Assembly (NCBI RefSeq): GCF_900116145.1
Contig: NZ_FPAB01000004.1
Span: 507,635 to 571,634 of the forward strand
Direction: 5' to 3'
Length of the DNA stretch: 64,000 bases
From: Streptomyces harbinensis
GTDB lineage: Bacteria > Actinomycetota > Actinomycetes > Streptomycetales > Streptomycetaceae
The position numbers were made by a program, and so were the translations under genes. Shown piece after piece: positions 23,991 to 32,213 of this stretch. Below the pieces are notes generated by a model, which saw only the letters and a program-made list of their open reading frames with translations, did not search any database and was not told the DNA's origin. How positions within the stretch are numbered: the first letter of the stretch is position 1; the number at the start of each line of letters is the position of its first letter.

Positions 23991-25776
23991 TCCGCTCCTC
24001 CACCACCAGCGAGCCGTGGCCGGCGTCGTACCGGTACACCTCGTGGGGGGCGCCGCGCTCCTTCAGCCGGTCCACGTAGTTCTCGATCTGCCGGATCGGG
24101 CAGCGCGGGTCGTTGACGCCCGCCGAGATGTACACCGGCGCCGTCACCCGGTCCACGTACGTGATCGGCGACGAGTCGCGCCAGCGCTCGGGCTGCTCCT
24201 CGGGCGTGCCGCCCAGGAGCGTGCGGTCCATCGCCTTCAGCGCCTCCATCTCGTCGTGGTAGGCGGTGACGTAGTCGGCCACCGGGACCGCCGCGACCCC
24301 GACCGTCCACAGCGCGGGCTGGACCCCGAGGCCCAGCAGGGTGAGGTAGCCGCCCCACGAGCCGCCGGTGAGCACCAGGCGCTCCGGGTCGGCCAGGCCG
24401 GTCTCCACGCACCACTCGCGGACGGCGGCGATGTCCTCCAGCTCGATCAGCCCGATGCAGTGCCGCAGGGCGTCCGTCCACTCCCGGCCGTACCCCGTCG
24501 ATCCCCGGTAGTTGACCCGGACGACCGCGAAGCCGTGGTCGAGCCAGGCGGCGGGGGCCGCGGCGAACGAGTCGCTGTCGTGGTGGGTCGGGCCGCCATG
24601 GATGTCGAAGACCGTCGGGAACGGGCCCTCGCCCTCCGCCGGGCGCTGCACCAGCGCGTGCACGGCGCCGCCGGGGCCGTCCACCCACACGTCCTGCACC
24701 GGCAGCGACGGGGGCGCCGTCTCGCCGGGCGGGTCGAGGACGGTGGCGCCGGTGCTGGACTGCACGCGCGGCGGCTCGGCGGCCGAGGACCACAGGAACT
24801 CCACCGACCCGTCCGGGCGCGCGGTGGCGCCCGCCACGGTGCCGGCCGGGGTGTGCACCCGGGTCAGTTCGCCGAGGGTGTGGCCGTCGACGTCCGCGCG
24901 CCACAGCTCGCTGCGGGCCCGGTAGTCGTGCTCGATGAGCACACCGGAGCCGTCCGCGTACCACTCGGCGCCGACCTCGCCCGGCAGCTCGCAGGCCAGC
25001 TCGCGCTGCTCGCCGGTGAGCGGGTCCCAGATCAGCAGTTCCCAGCGGCCGTGCCGCTGGTGGCCGACCAGCAGCCGGCTGTCGCCGTCCACCGGGGCGA
25101 AGCCGAGCACGGACAGACCGAGGTCCTTGGTGCCGGCCTCGGTGTCGTCCAGCTCGGCGACCGGGGTGCCGTCGAGGCGGACCACGCGGATCGCCGAGTG
25201 CATGGCGTCGCCGTGCTCGGTGTGCTCGATGGCCAGCAGGGTGCCGTCGTGCGAGAGGTCGCCGACGCCCGCCGACTCGCGGTGCCGGTAGATCTCCACC
25301 GGCGCGGAGCCGTCGGGGCGCGCCACGTGGATCGTGGTGCCGACCTCCTCGGTCATCCGGCCCACCACGACGGTGCCGTCGCGGCCGAGCGCGAGACCGG
25401 CCGAGTACGCGGGCTCCAGGCCCGGTACGGCCGCCTCGTGCGGGCCGCCGGCGAACGGCTGGCGGTGCCAGACGCCGAACTCGTCGCCGTCGCTGTCGGC
25501 GAACCACCACACGTGCGCGCCGTCCGGGCTGAGCGTGCCGTGGACGGTGCCGTTGGGGCGGTCGGTGGCCTGCCGCCGCTCCCCGGTGGCGCGGTCCCAG
25601 GTGTACAGCTCGAAGGTGCCGGTGGCGTTGGAGATGAACAGCGACCGGTCGGGGGCGTCCAGCGCCCACTGGGGGAGGCTGACGCGCGGGGCGCGGAAGC
25701 GCCGTTCCCAGTCGGGGAGGGTGACGTCCTCGCCGTGGCCGCCCGGCTCGTCCGCGGGCTCCGGCCGCTCAGTCAT
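23941..25776 (-). CDS. S9-family prolyl oligopeptidase-like peptidase
   Basis: 611 residues. An N-terminal beta-propeller (LFISNATGTFELYTWDRATGERRQATDRPNGTVHG and many similar blades) leads to the alpha/beta-hydrolase domain. The nucleophile Ser is in GGSWGGYL, the Asp in SAGVNDPRCPIRQIENYV and the His in YDAGHGSLVVEERIK. No signal peptide, so cytoplasmic. Cleaves short peptides, often acylaminoacyl- or prolyl-type; specificity is not predictable. The stop of RidA upstream (25769) overlaps its start by 8 bases, indicating cotranscription. Confidence 0.92.
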   Translation of the reverse strand: MTERPEPADEPGGHGEDVTLPDWERRFRAPRVSLPQWALDAPDRSLFISNATGTFELYTWDRATGERRQATDRPNGTVHGTLSPDGAHVWWFADSDGDEFGVWHRQPFAGGPHEAAVPGLEPAYSAGLALGRDGTVVVGRMTEEVGTTIHVARPDGSAPVEIYRHRESAGVGDLSHDGTLLAIEHTEHGDAMHSAIRVVRLDGTPVAELDDTEAGTKDLGLSVLGFAPVDGDSRLLVGHQRHGRWELLIWDPLTGEQRELACELPGEVGAEWYADGSGVLIEHDYRARSELWRADVDGHTLGELTRVHTPAGTVAGATARPDGSVEFLWSSAAEPPRVQSSTGATVLDPPGETAPPSLPVQDVWVDGPGGAVHALVQRPAEGEGPFPTVFDIHGGPTHHDSDSFAAAPAAWLDHGFAVVRVNYRGSTGYGREWTDALRHCIGLIELEDIAAVREWCVETGLADPERLVLTGGSWGGYLTLLGLGVQPALWTVGVAAVPVADYVTAYHDEMEALKAMDRTLLGGTPEEQPERWRDSSPITYVDRVTAPVYISAGVNDPRCPIRQIENYVDRLKERGAPHEVYRYDAGHGSLVVEERIKQTRMEIEFALRHLP

Positions 25777-26257
25777 CGCTGTCCCCGGTCTCGTCGATCT
25801 CGACCTGGATCTCGACCTCGACGGGGGCGTCCAGCGGCAGCACGGCGACCCCGACCGCGCTGCGCGCGTGTCGGCCGGCCTCGCCCAGGACCTCGCCGAG
25901 CAGCTCGCTGGCGCCGTTGATGACGCCGGGCTGGCCGGTGAAGGACGGGTCGGAGGCGACGAAGCCCACGACCTTCACCACCCGGACGACGCGGTCCAGG
26001 CTGCCGGCCACCGACGCGACGGCGGCGAGCGCGTTGAGCGCGCAGATCCGGGCCAGCTCCTTGGCGTCCTCGGGGCTGACCTCGGCGCCCACCTTGCCGG
26101 TGCGCGGCAGTGCGCCGTCCACCAGCGGCACCTGGCCCGAGGTGTGGATGTAACGGCCCGAGCGCAGTGCCGGTACGTACACCCCGGCCGGGGCGGGCAC
26201 CGGCGGCAGGGTGATCCCCAGCTCGGCGAGCCGGGCCGCCACGCGCCCGGCGCTCAC
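25769..26257 (-). CDS. RidA-family protein
   Basis: 162 residues. Core RidA features: RYIHTSGQVPLVDG, ALNALAAVASVAGSLDRVVRVVKVVGFVASDPSF and SAVGVAVLPLDAPVEVEIQVEI. An Arg in the position used by imine deaminases (RSAVGVAVLPL) is present. RidA hydrolyses reactive enamine/imine by-products of PLP enzymes. The extended Asp/Glu-rich C-terminus is usual in actinomycetes. GTG at 26257 overlaps the stop of the DUF4177 gene. Confidence 0.9.
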   Translation of the reverse strand: MSAGRVAARLAELGITLPPVPAPAGVYVPALRSGRYIHTSGQVPLVDGALPRTGKVGAEVSPEDAKELARICALNALAAVASVAGSLDRVVRVVKVVGFVASDPSFTGQPGVINGASELLGEVLGEAGRHARSAVGVAVLPLDAPVEVEIQVEIDETGDSDD

Positions 26258-26424
26258 TGGGTCTTCTCGCGCTTGAAGTACGCCACCAGCTGCTCGGGGT
26301 TGGCGGGGTTCTGGAGCACCTGCACCAGCTCCCAGCCGTCCTCGCCCCAGGTGTCGAGGATCTGCTTGGTCGCGTGCACCAGCAACGGCGCGGTCGCGTA
26401 TTCCCACTTGGTCACGGTCGTCAT
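26254..26424 (-). CDS. Small DUF4177-like protein
   Basis: 56 residues, MTTVTKWEYATAPLLVHATKQILDTWGEDGWELVQVLQNPANPEQLVAYFKREKTQ in segments: WEYATAPLL, LDTWGEDGWELVQVL and AYFKREK are the family signature. It is first in a minus-strand operon with ridA and the S9 peptidase and overlaps ridA by four bases. Function unknown. Confidence 0.85.
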   Translation of the reverse strand: MTTVTKWEYATAPLLVHATKQILDTWGEDGWELVQVLQNPANPEQLVAYFKREKTQ

Positions 26425-26586
26425 GGCGCCCACTCTAACGACCGGGCGGCGGGCGGCCGGGCCTGCGCCCGGGGCGGGCCGCCGGCTCCGGCGGGTGCGG
26501 TAAAAAAATCACCGATGTGTGGCCCGGGGAGGATTGTCGATCATCGCACCGGGCAGACTGCCCATCGGAAGCCCACTCCGGCGGCT

Positions 26587-26913
26587 CTAACCGGCTGCCG
26601 CGTAACCCCCGTCACTGTCGTAGGTGTTCTCGTACGCGTTCTCGTACTCACAGCGGGCTGTTTCCAGCAGCCTGCGCCAGGACGTGACCGTGGGACGGCG
26701 ACGCAGCAGTGCGCGTCGTTCCCTTTCGGTCATGCCGCCCCATACGCCGAATTCCACGCGGTTGTCGAGCGCGTCCGCGAGGCATTCGGTGCGTACCGGG
26801 CAGCCGGTGCACACCGCTTTGGCGCGGTTCTGTGCCGCGCCCTGCACGAACAGTTCGTCCGGATCTGCGGTGCGGCAGGCGGCCTGCGCGCTCCAGTCGG
26901 TTACCCAGCTCAT
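26587..26913 (-). CDS. wblA: WhiB-like iron-sulfur regulator WblA
   Basis: 108 residues. MSWVTDWSAQAACRTADPDELFVQGAAQNRAKAVCTGCPVRTECLADALDN carries the four Cys ligands of the [4Fe-4S] cluster (C-x(n)-C-x2-C-x5-C), followed by the GVWGG turn and RRALLRRRPTVTSWRRLLETAR. Both this text and the position divergent from a class A penicillin-binding protein match Streptomyces wblA, which triggers sporulation and represses antibiotic production. It works by binding sigma factor region 4. Two candidate BldM-type sites lie upstream. Confidence 0.93.
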   Translation of the reverse strand: MSWVTDWSAQAACRTADPDELFVQGAAQNRAKAVCTGCPVRTECLADALDNRVEFGVWGGMTERERRALLRRRPTVTSWRRLLETARCEYENAYENTYDSDGGYAAAG

Positions 26914-27069
26914 GACCGGTGCCGTCCTCTCCCGAATCGAGGCTCCCCCACGGCGGCAAGTGGCATATTCACCCTTGCCGGTTGAGGACGTTACGGAAGG
27001 CGGCGGGAGCGCAACACCCCCAGAGGGTCCCATCTTGAATGGCCCGTTCGGACTAGGGGAGTTCCCTCA

Positions 27070-27085
27070 TCACCCACGTGAGTGA
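27070..27085. promoter_or_regulatory. Palindrome resembling a BldM site, proximal
   Basis: TCACCCACGTGAGTGA is a 16-base near-perfect palindrome, about 160 bases upstream of wblA. It matches the TCACcCgnncGgGTGA consensus I recall for BldM homodimer (group I) targets, of which wblA is one. The 26914-27271 interval contains no other gene. Confidence 0.5.
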
Positions 27086-27164
27086 ATGCCGAACATGATC
27101 CGCATTTCGGAGGGTGCGCGAATAGCAAACTCTGCGGGCATATGACCAGAGCCAAATCCTCATC

Positions 27165-27180
27165 TCACTCACACGAGTGA
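27165..27180. promoter_or_regulatory. Palindrome resembling a BldM site, distal
   Basis: TCACTCACACGAGTGA, with perfect six-base arms TCACTC/GAGTGA, lies 95 bases from the first element and 92 bases before the start of the divergent penicillin-binding protein gene. It could serve wblA, the PBP gene or both. Confidence 0.5.
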
Positions 27181-27271
27181 AGATCGCTTGACGGTTCCCC
27201 CGTGCCCGGTCCACGGCAGCCTAACGAACGCCCGGCCATCTGTCCGGCGTTCGACCGCTTACGCTTGCTCC

Positions 27272-29551
27272 ATGGGTAGGAAGCGCCCGGGAGGCGGACT
27301 GAGCACGACACAACAGGCGGCCAAGTTCCTCGGGGTCAGCGTGCTGTCCGGGGCGGTGCTGGCGGGGCTGGCGCTGCCGGCCGTCGGCGCCCTGGGGCTG
27401 GCGGCCAAGGGGACGGTGCAGACCTTCGACGAGATCCCGAGCGAGCTGACGCGGCCACCGCTGAGCCAGAGCACGCTCATCCTCGACGTCGAGGGCAACA
27501 AGATCGCGGAGGTGTACTCCCGTTACCGCACGGTGATCGAGGCGGACGAGATGGGCCCGTACGTCCGCCAGGCGCTGGTGGCGGTCGAGGACGCGCGCTT
27601 CTACGAGCACGGCGCGATCGACCTGAAGGGCATCCTGCGGGCCCTGAACCGCAACGTGACCTCCGGCGGCGTCCAGGAGGGCGCCTCGACCCTCACGCAG
27701 CAGTACGTGAAGAACGTCTTCGTCGAGCAGGCGGGCGACGACGCGGAGGCGGTCGCCGAGGCCACCGCCCAGAGCGGCGCCGAGGGCATGGGCCGCAAGA
27801 TCCGCGAGATGAAGTTCGCCATCCAGCTGGAACAGGAACTCACCAAGGACGAAATCCTTACCAACTACCTCAATATCACCTACTTCGGACAGCAGGCGTA
27901 CGGCATCGAGGCCGCCTCCCAGCGGTACTTCTCCAAGCCGGCCGCCGACCTGGAACTGCACGAGGCCGCCCTGCTGGCCGGGCTCGTCCAGTCCCCCAGC
28001 GCGTACGACCCGGTGAACTCGCCCGACAAGGCGGTCAACCGGCGCAACGTCGTCCTGGAGAAGATGGTCGAATCCGAGGACATCACCCGCGCCGAGGCCG
28101 ACGAGGCCAAGGCCATGGACCTCGGCCTCAACGTCAGCCGCCCGCAGAACGGCTGCATCACCGCCGTCCACGACGCCGGCTTCTTCTGCGACTACGTGCG
28201 CAAGGAGATCCTGAACAACCCCGCCTTCGGCGAGACCGAGGAGGAGCGCAGCGAACTGTGGCGCCTCGGCGGCCTGCGGGTGCGCACCACCCTGGACCCC
28301 ACCGCCCAGGCGGCGGCGGCCCAGGCGGCCAAGGACGGCGCGTACGCGGACGACGAGGTGACCGCGGCCGTCGTCCAGGTCCAGCCCGGCACCGGCCACA
28401 TCCTCTCCATGGCGCAATCCCGGCCCTACGGCCTGGACGTCACGGCGCACGAGACCACGCTCAACCTGAACGTCTCCAGCTCCATGGGCGGGACGACGTA
28501 CGGCTTCCAGCCCGGCTCGACGTTCAAGCCGATCACCGCGGCCGTGGCCCTGGACGCGGGGATCAGCCCGGCCGAGGTGTACAGCTCGGACCGGAAGATC
28601 ACGCTGCCGATGGACCAGTTCCGCGACTGCGAGAACAAGCCGCTGGGCTCCGCCGACGAGCGCGAGTGGTCGGTGCAGAACGAGCGCGAGGACATGAAGG
28701 GCAGCTGGGACATGACCGACGCCCTCGCCCAGTCCGTCAACACCTACTTCGCCGACCTGGAGCGCCGGGTCGGGGTGTGCGAGACCGTCACCCTGGCCGG
28801 TGAGATGGGCGTGCGCGGCGGCAACGACCAGGAGCTGCCCGCCAGCCCCTCCGCCACGCTGGGCGGTCTGGAGACGACGCCGCTGATGATGGCGAACGCC
28901 TACGCGACGTTCGCCAACCGCGGCACGTACTGCGAGCCGGTGGCCATCCTGGAGGTGACCGACAGCAACGGCCAGGCGCTGGACGTACCGGAGAGCACCT
29001 GCACCCTGGTGATGTCGGAGCACACCGCCGACACGATCAACATGATGCTGCGGGGCGTCGTCGAGGACGGCACCGGCCAGACGGCCGGCCTGACCGACCG
29101 CGAGAACGCCGGCAAGACCGGTACCTCGGACAACCGCAAGAACGTGTGGTTCGTCGGCTACACCCCCGAACTCTCCACGGCGGTCCGGGTCGGCGGCGAC
29201 GCCACGCTGATCCCGATGGAGAACATCACGATCGCCGGCAAGCCCTGGGAGAAGGCGGGCGGCGGCAGCGTCGCCGGCCCGATCTGGCGGCAGGCGATGA
29301 CCGGGGCCCTGGCGGGCGTTCCCGCGTCGACGTTCCACGAGGTGGACGTACCGCGCGGGAACGACGACAAGGACGACGACAAGGACGACGACCGGGACCG
29401 CGATCGGGACCGGGACCGGGACCGGGACCGGGACCGCGACCGGGACGATGACGGGGACAACCCGGACATCGACCTCGGCGACTGGGGCGACTGGGGCGAC
29501 TTCGACTGGGGCGACAACCGCCCGGGCAACGGCTGGGGCCGCGACCGCTGA
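27272..29551 (+). CDS. Class A penicillin-binding protein
   Basis: 759 residues, bifunctional peptidoglycan synthase. After an N-terminal membrane helix (LGVSVLSGAVLAGLALPAVGALGLA) the transglycosylase domain has the catalytic Glu in VEDARFYEHGAID, GASTLTQQYVKN and YLNITYFGQQAYGIEAA. The transpeptidase domain has the SxxK box in PGSTFKPI, SVNTYF for SxN and the KTGTS box in AGKTGTSDN. The C-terminal tail (about residues 695-735) is an Asp/Lys then Asp/Arg alternating repeat before DLGDWGDWGDFDWGDNRPGNGWG. No ribosome site is visible upstream of ATG 27272. Partner wblA is divergent. Confidence 0.95.
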   Translation: MGRKRPGGGLSTTQQAAKFLGVSVLSGAVLAGLALPAVGALGLAAKGTVQTFDEIPSELTRPPLSQSTLILDVEGNKIAEVYSRYRTVIEADEMGPYVRQALVAVEDARFYEHGAIDLKGILRALNRNVTSGGVQEGASTLTQQYVKNVFVEQAGDDAEAVAEATAQSGAEGMGRKIREMKFAIQLEQELTKDEILTNYLNITYFGQQAYGIEAASQRYFSKPAADLELHEAALLAGLVQSPSAYDPVNSPDKAVNRRNVVLEKMVESEDITRAEADEAKAMDLGLNVSRPQNGCITAVHDAGFFCDYVRKEILNNPAFGETEEERSELWRLGGLRVRTTLDPTAQAAAAQAAKDGAYADDEVTAAVVQVQPGTGHILSMAQSRPYGLDVTAHETTLNLNVSSSMGGTTYGFQPGSTFKPITAAVALDAGISPAEVYSSDRKITLPMDQFRDCENKPLGSADEREWSVQNEREDMKGSWDMTDALAQSVNTYFADLERRVGVCETVTLAGEMGVRGGNDQELPASPSATLGGLETTPLMMANAYATFANRGTYCEPVAILEVTDSNGQALDVPESTCTLVMSEHTADTINMMLRGVVEDGTGQTAGLTDRENAGKTGTSDNRKNVWFVGYTPELSTAVRVGGDATLIPMENITIAGKPWEKAGGGSVAGPIWRQAMTGALAGVPASTFHEVDVPRGNDDKDDDKDDDRDRDRDRDRDRDRDRDRDDDGDNPDIDLGDWGDWGDFDWGDNRPGNGWGRDR
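29362..29460 (+). repeat. Hexanucleotide repeat encoding an Asp-Arg tail
   Basis: Imperfect gacaag/gaccgg units, mainly GGGACC in period six, encode an alternating Asp/Lys and Asp/Arg run within the penicillin-binding protein. The unit length keeps the frame, so slippage would change tail length only. Confidence 0.8.
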
Positions 29552-29567
29552 GTGACACCGCACGACG

Positions 29568-29600
29568 AAGGGGCGGACCGGATCCTCCGGTCCGCCCCTT
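29568..29600. terminator. Bidirectional terminator between PBP and YqeY genes
   Basis: A perfect 15-base-pair stem (29568-29582 with 29586-29600) with a three-base loop. Stem ends AA...TT suit termination on both strands between two convergent genes. Confidence 0.8.
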
Positions 29601-29613
29601 CCCCTGTACGCGG

Positions 29614-30078
29614 TCAGCCGGCCAGGGCCCGCTTCACCAGCCCCGCCACCCGGCCGCCCTCGGCCCGGCCGGCGACCTTCGGGGACACGATCTTCATCAC
29701 GGCGCCCATCGCCTTCGGCCCCTCGGCGCCACCCGCCTTCGCCTCGGCCACCGCCTCCGCGACGATCGCCGCCAGCTCCTCGTCCCCGAGCTGCTGCGGC
29801 AGGTACTGCGCCAGCACCTCGCCCTCGGCGCGCTCCCGCTCGGCCTGCTCGGCCCGGCCGCCCTTGTCGAACGCGTCGGCCGCCTCGCGCCGCTTCTTCG
29901 CCTCCCGCGCGACGACCTTCTGCACCTCGTCGTCGGACAGCTCGCGGGCTTCCTTGCCGGCCGTCTCCTCGTAGGCGATGGCGGTGAGCGCGAGCCGCAG
30001 CGTGCTGGAGCGCAGCTCATCCCGCTCCTTGATCGCCGCGGTCAGATCGTCGGTGAGCCGGGACTTCAACGTGGTCAT
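29614..30078 (-). CDS. GatB/YqeY-domain protein
   Basis: 154 residues: MTTLKSRLTDDLTAAIKERDELRSSTLRLALTAI, VVAREAKKRREAADAFDKGGRAEQAERERAE, then EVLAQYLPQQLGDEELAAIV and MGAVMKIVSPKVAGRAEGGRVAGLVKRAL. This is the stand-alone YqeY family, sharing the tail domain of GatB (tRNA amidotransferase). Exact role is unknown; a link to amino-acyl-tRNA amidation or stress has been proposed. Divergent from a metallophosphoesterase. Confidence 0.92.
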   Translation of the reverse strand: MTTLKSRLTDDLTAAIKERDELRSSTLRLALTAIAYEETAGKEARELSDDEVQKVVAREAKKRREAADAFDKGGRAEQAERERAEGEVLAQYLPQQLGDEELAAIVAEAVAEAKAGGAEGPKAMGAVMKIVSPKVAGRAEGGRVAGLVKRALAG

Positions 30079-30119
30079 GCGATCATTGTGTCAGGCAGGG
30101 CCTGCCTACGATGGGACGC

Positions 30120-31049
30120 ATGCGTGCTCGCTCCGCCGTCCCGCTCGGCATCGCCGCCCTGGGGGCCGCCACCCTCGCCTACGCCGCCGGCTACGAGGTC
30201 CGGTCCTTCCGACTGCGCCGGGTCACCATCCCGGTCCTCCCGCCGGGCATGCGCCCGCTGCGGATCCTCCAGATCTCCGACATCCACATGGTCAGCGGCC
30301 AGCGCAAGAAGCAGCGCTGGCTCCAGTCCCTGGCCGCCCTGCGGCCGGACCTGGTGATCAACACCGGGGACAACCTCTCCGACCCCGAAGGCGTCCCGGA
30401 GACCCTGGACGCGCTCGGCCCGCTGATGGAGTTCCCCGGCGCGTACGTCTTCGGCTCGAACGACTACTACGCCCCGAAGCTGCGCAACCCCGGCCGCTAC
30501 CTGGTGGAGCGCGTCCAGGGCCGGCACGGCCTCAACGGCAACGCCCCGGCCGTCGGCGTCCCGCGCAACCCCTGGTGGGACCTGCGCGACGCCTTCGACG
30601 AGGCGGGCTGGGTCAACCTCACCAACACCCGCGGCCGGATCAAGACCGCGGGCGCCGAGATCGCCCTGACCGGCCTGGACGACCCGCACATCAAGCGCGA
30701 CCGCTACGGCGAGGTGGCGGGCGGCCCCGAACCGGGCGCGGACCTCTCCCTCGCGGTGGTGCACGCCCCGTACCTGCGCGTCCTGGACGCCTTCACGGCC
30801 GACCGCTACCCCCTGATCCTGGCCGGCCACACCCACGGCGGCCAGCTGTGCGTCCCGTTCTACGGCGCACTGGTCACCAACTGCGACATCGACCCGGACC
30901 GGGTGAAGGGCCTCTCCACCCACGAGTCGGCGGGCGAACGCGCCTACCTCCACGTCTCGGCGGGCTGCGGCACGAACCGCTACACCCCGGTCCGCTTCGC
31001 CTGCCCCCCGGAGGCCTCACTGCTCACGCTGACCCCCCGGGACAGCTGA
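30120..31049 (+). CDS. Metallophosphoesterase with N-terminal membrane anchor
   Basis: 309 residues. A hydrophobic N-terminus (VPLGIAALGAATLAYAAGY) precedes the calcineurin-like domain with all metal motifs: ISDIHM, NTGDNL, GSNDYY, and AGHTHGGQL. It is of the YaeI/UDP-diacylglucosamine-like branch, commonly next to the class A PBP gene in streptomycetes. The substrate is not known. ATG at 30120 is chosen over 30111 on the usual MRAR start. Confidence 0.9.
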   Translation: MRARSAVPLGIAALGAATLAYAAGYEVRSFRLRRVTIPVLPPGMRPLRILQISDIHMVSGQRKKQRWLQSLAALRPDLVINTGDNLSDPEGVPETLDALGPLMEFPGAYVFGSNDYYAPKLRNPGRYLVERVQGRHGLNGNAPAVGVPRNPWWDLRDAFDEAGWVNLTNTRGRIKTAGAEIALTGLDDPHIKRDRYGEVAGGPEPGADLSLAVVHAPYLRVLDAFTADRYPLILAGHTHGGQLCVPFYGALVTNCDIDPDRVKGLSTHESAGERAYLHVSAGCGTNRYTPVRFACPPEASLLTLTPRDS

Positions 31050-31106
31050 CCGCAGAACCAGATTTCGCGTATGCCCCCGGGCCGGGTAGAGTAATCCTCG
31101 CTGCAC

Positions 31107-31180
31107 CGGGGTGTGGCGCAGCTTGGCAGCGCGCTTCGTTCGGGACGAAGAGGCCGTGGGTTCAAATCCCGCCACCCCGA
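31107..31180 (+). tRNA. tRNA-Pro (anticodon CGG)
   Basis: A 74-base cloverleaf: acceptor CGGGGTG/CACCCCG, anticodon stem CTTCG/CGAAG with loop TTCGGGA (anticodon CGG, reading CCG), and T arm GTGGG-TTCAAAT-CCCGC. Discriminator A. CCA is not encoded. Confidence 0.95.
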
Positions 31181-31185
31181 CAGAC

Positions 31186-31220
31186 CAGGGGCCCGATCCA
31201 GACCATGGATCGGGCCCCTG
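31186..31220 (+). terminator. Terminator after tRNA-Pro
   Basis: A perfect 15-base-pair stem (31186-31200 with 31206-31220) and five-base loop, six bases after the tRNA. There is no T run, as often seen for GC-rich actinomycete terminators. Confidence 0.65.
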
Positions 31221-31346
31221 ACGTATGTCCGGGGGTTGTCGCCGGGTCGGTGTCCGTCCGTTCCGGGGAGCCGGCCGTGCCGCACCCGGCGCGGCGGCGG
31301 GGGTACGACGGTCCCGTCCGTTTCCCCCGGCGCCGAGGAGCCCGCC

Positions 31347-32175
31347 GTGTCCGTTCCCGCCACGATCGATCAGGACGCCAGGGCGTACAGCCTTGCCCAC
31401 GCCTACGGGCTGGCGCGCGCAGCCGAGTTGGCGTACAAGGACGAGGCCGCCGTCGCCTCCCAGGCCGGGGTGTGGGGGTTCGACCGGCGGCGGCACCACG
31501 AGTCGCGGTTCACGCCGCCGTTCCCGCTCCAGGACACCCAGGCGTACACCATGGCCAGCGATCGGATGATCATCACGGCCTTCCGGGGCACGGAGCCGGA
31601 GCAGATCAAGGACTGGCTCTCGGACACCACCACCCCGCCCTGGCCGGGGCCGGGGCCGGGCGGCACGGGCTATGTGGACTACGGGTTCGCGGAGGCGCTG
31701 GACTCGGTCTTCCCGGCGGTGCGGGACACCCTCGCGGAGTTCCGGGACAACGGTCAGACGGTGTGGTTCACCGGCCACAGCCTCGGCGGCGCGCTGGCCA
31801 TGCTGGCCGGTGGCCCGGATGCGGCTGGAGGAGCCGCGGCTGCTGGCGGACGGCATCTACACGTACGGCCAGCCCCGCACCTGCGACCGGCTGCTGGCGG
31901 CGGTCTACGACCAGGACTTCGCACAGCGGATGTTCCGCTTCGTCAACAACAACGACATCGTCCCGCAGCTGCCGCCCGAGCCCGCCTACACCCACGTCGA
32001 GGCGCTGCGGTACATCGACACATCCGGGAAGGTGCGCGACAGCATGCCCCTGCTGACCGGGCTGGGCGACCGGGCGAAGGGCCTGACGGCGGACATGCTG
32101 GCCCCGGCGAGCGACACACTGCGGGACCACCCGGTGCGGCGGTACATCGAGGCACTGGAGAAAAACCTCGGCTGA
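31347..32175 (+). pseudogene. Class 3 lipase with internal frameshift
   Basis: GTG at 31347 follows GAGGAG. The frame gives VSVPATIDQDARAYSLAHAYGLARAAELAY, AFRGTEPEQIKDWLSD and the nucleophile elbow FTGHSLGGALAMLAG. It then leaves the family text at about 31809-31814. From there the +1 frame carries the rest: ARMRLEEPRLLADGIYTYGQPRTCDRLL, RFVNNNDIVPQLPPEP (catalytic Asp) and the C-terminal end. Removing one base at about 31812 would restore GARMRLEEP. No signal peptide is seen. Either a true frameshift, which separates Ser from Asp and His, or a sequence error. Confidence 0.75.
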
Positions 32176-32213
32176 GGGCCGCACCCCGGCCGGGGGCAAC
32201 TGTGCGGGAGCCG

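Noticed and set aside
23762..25669. 635-codon frame overlapping the S9 peptidase on the same strand
   Set aside because: Out-of-phase Arg/Gly/Pro-rich reading. The neighbouring frame holds the complete catalytic triad.
27221..29563. 780-codon open frame opposite the penicillin-binding protein gene
   Set aside because: Antisense shadow created by high third-position GC. The plus-strand frame has all penicillin-binding protein motifs.
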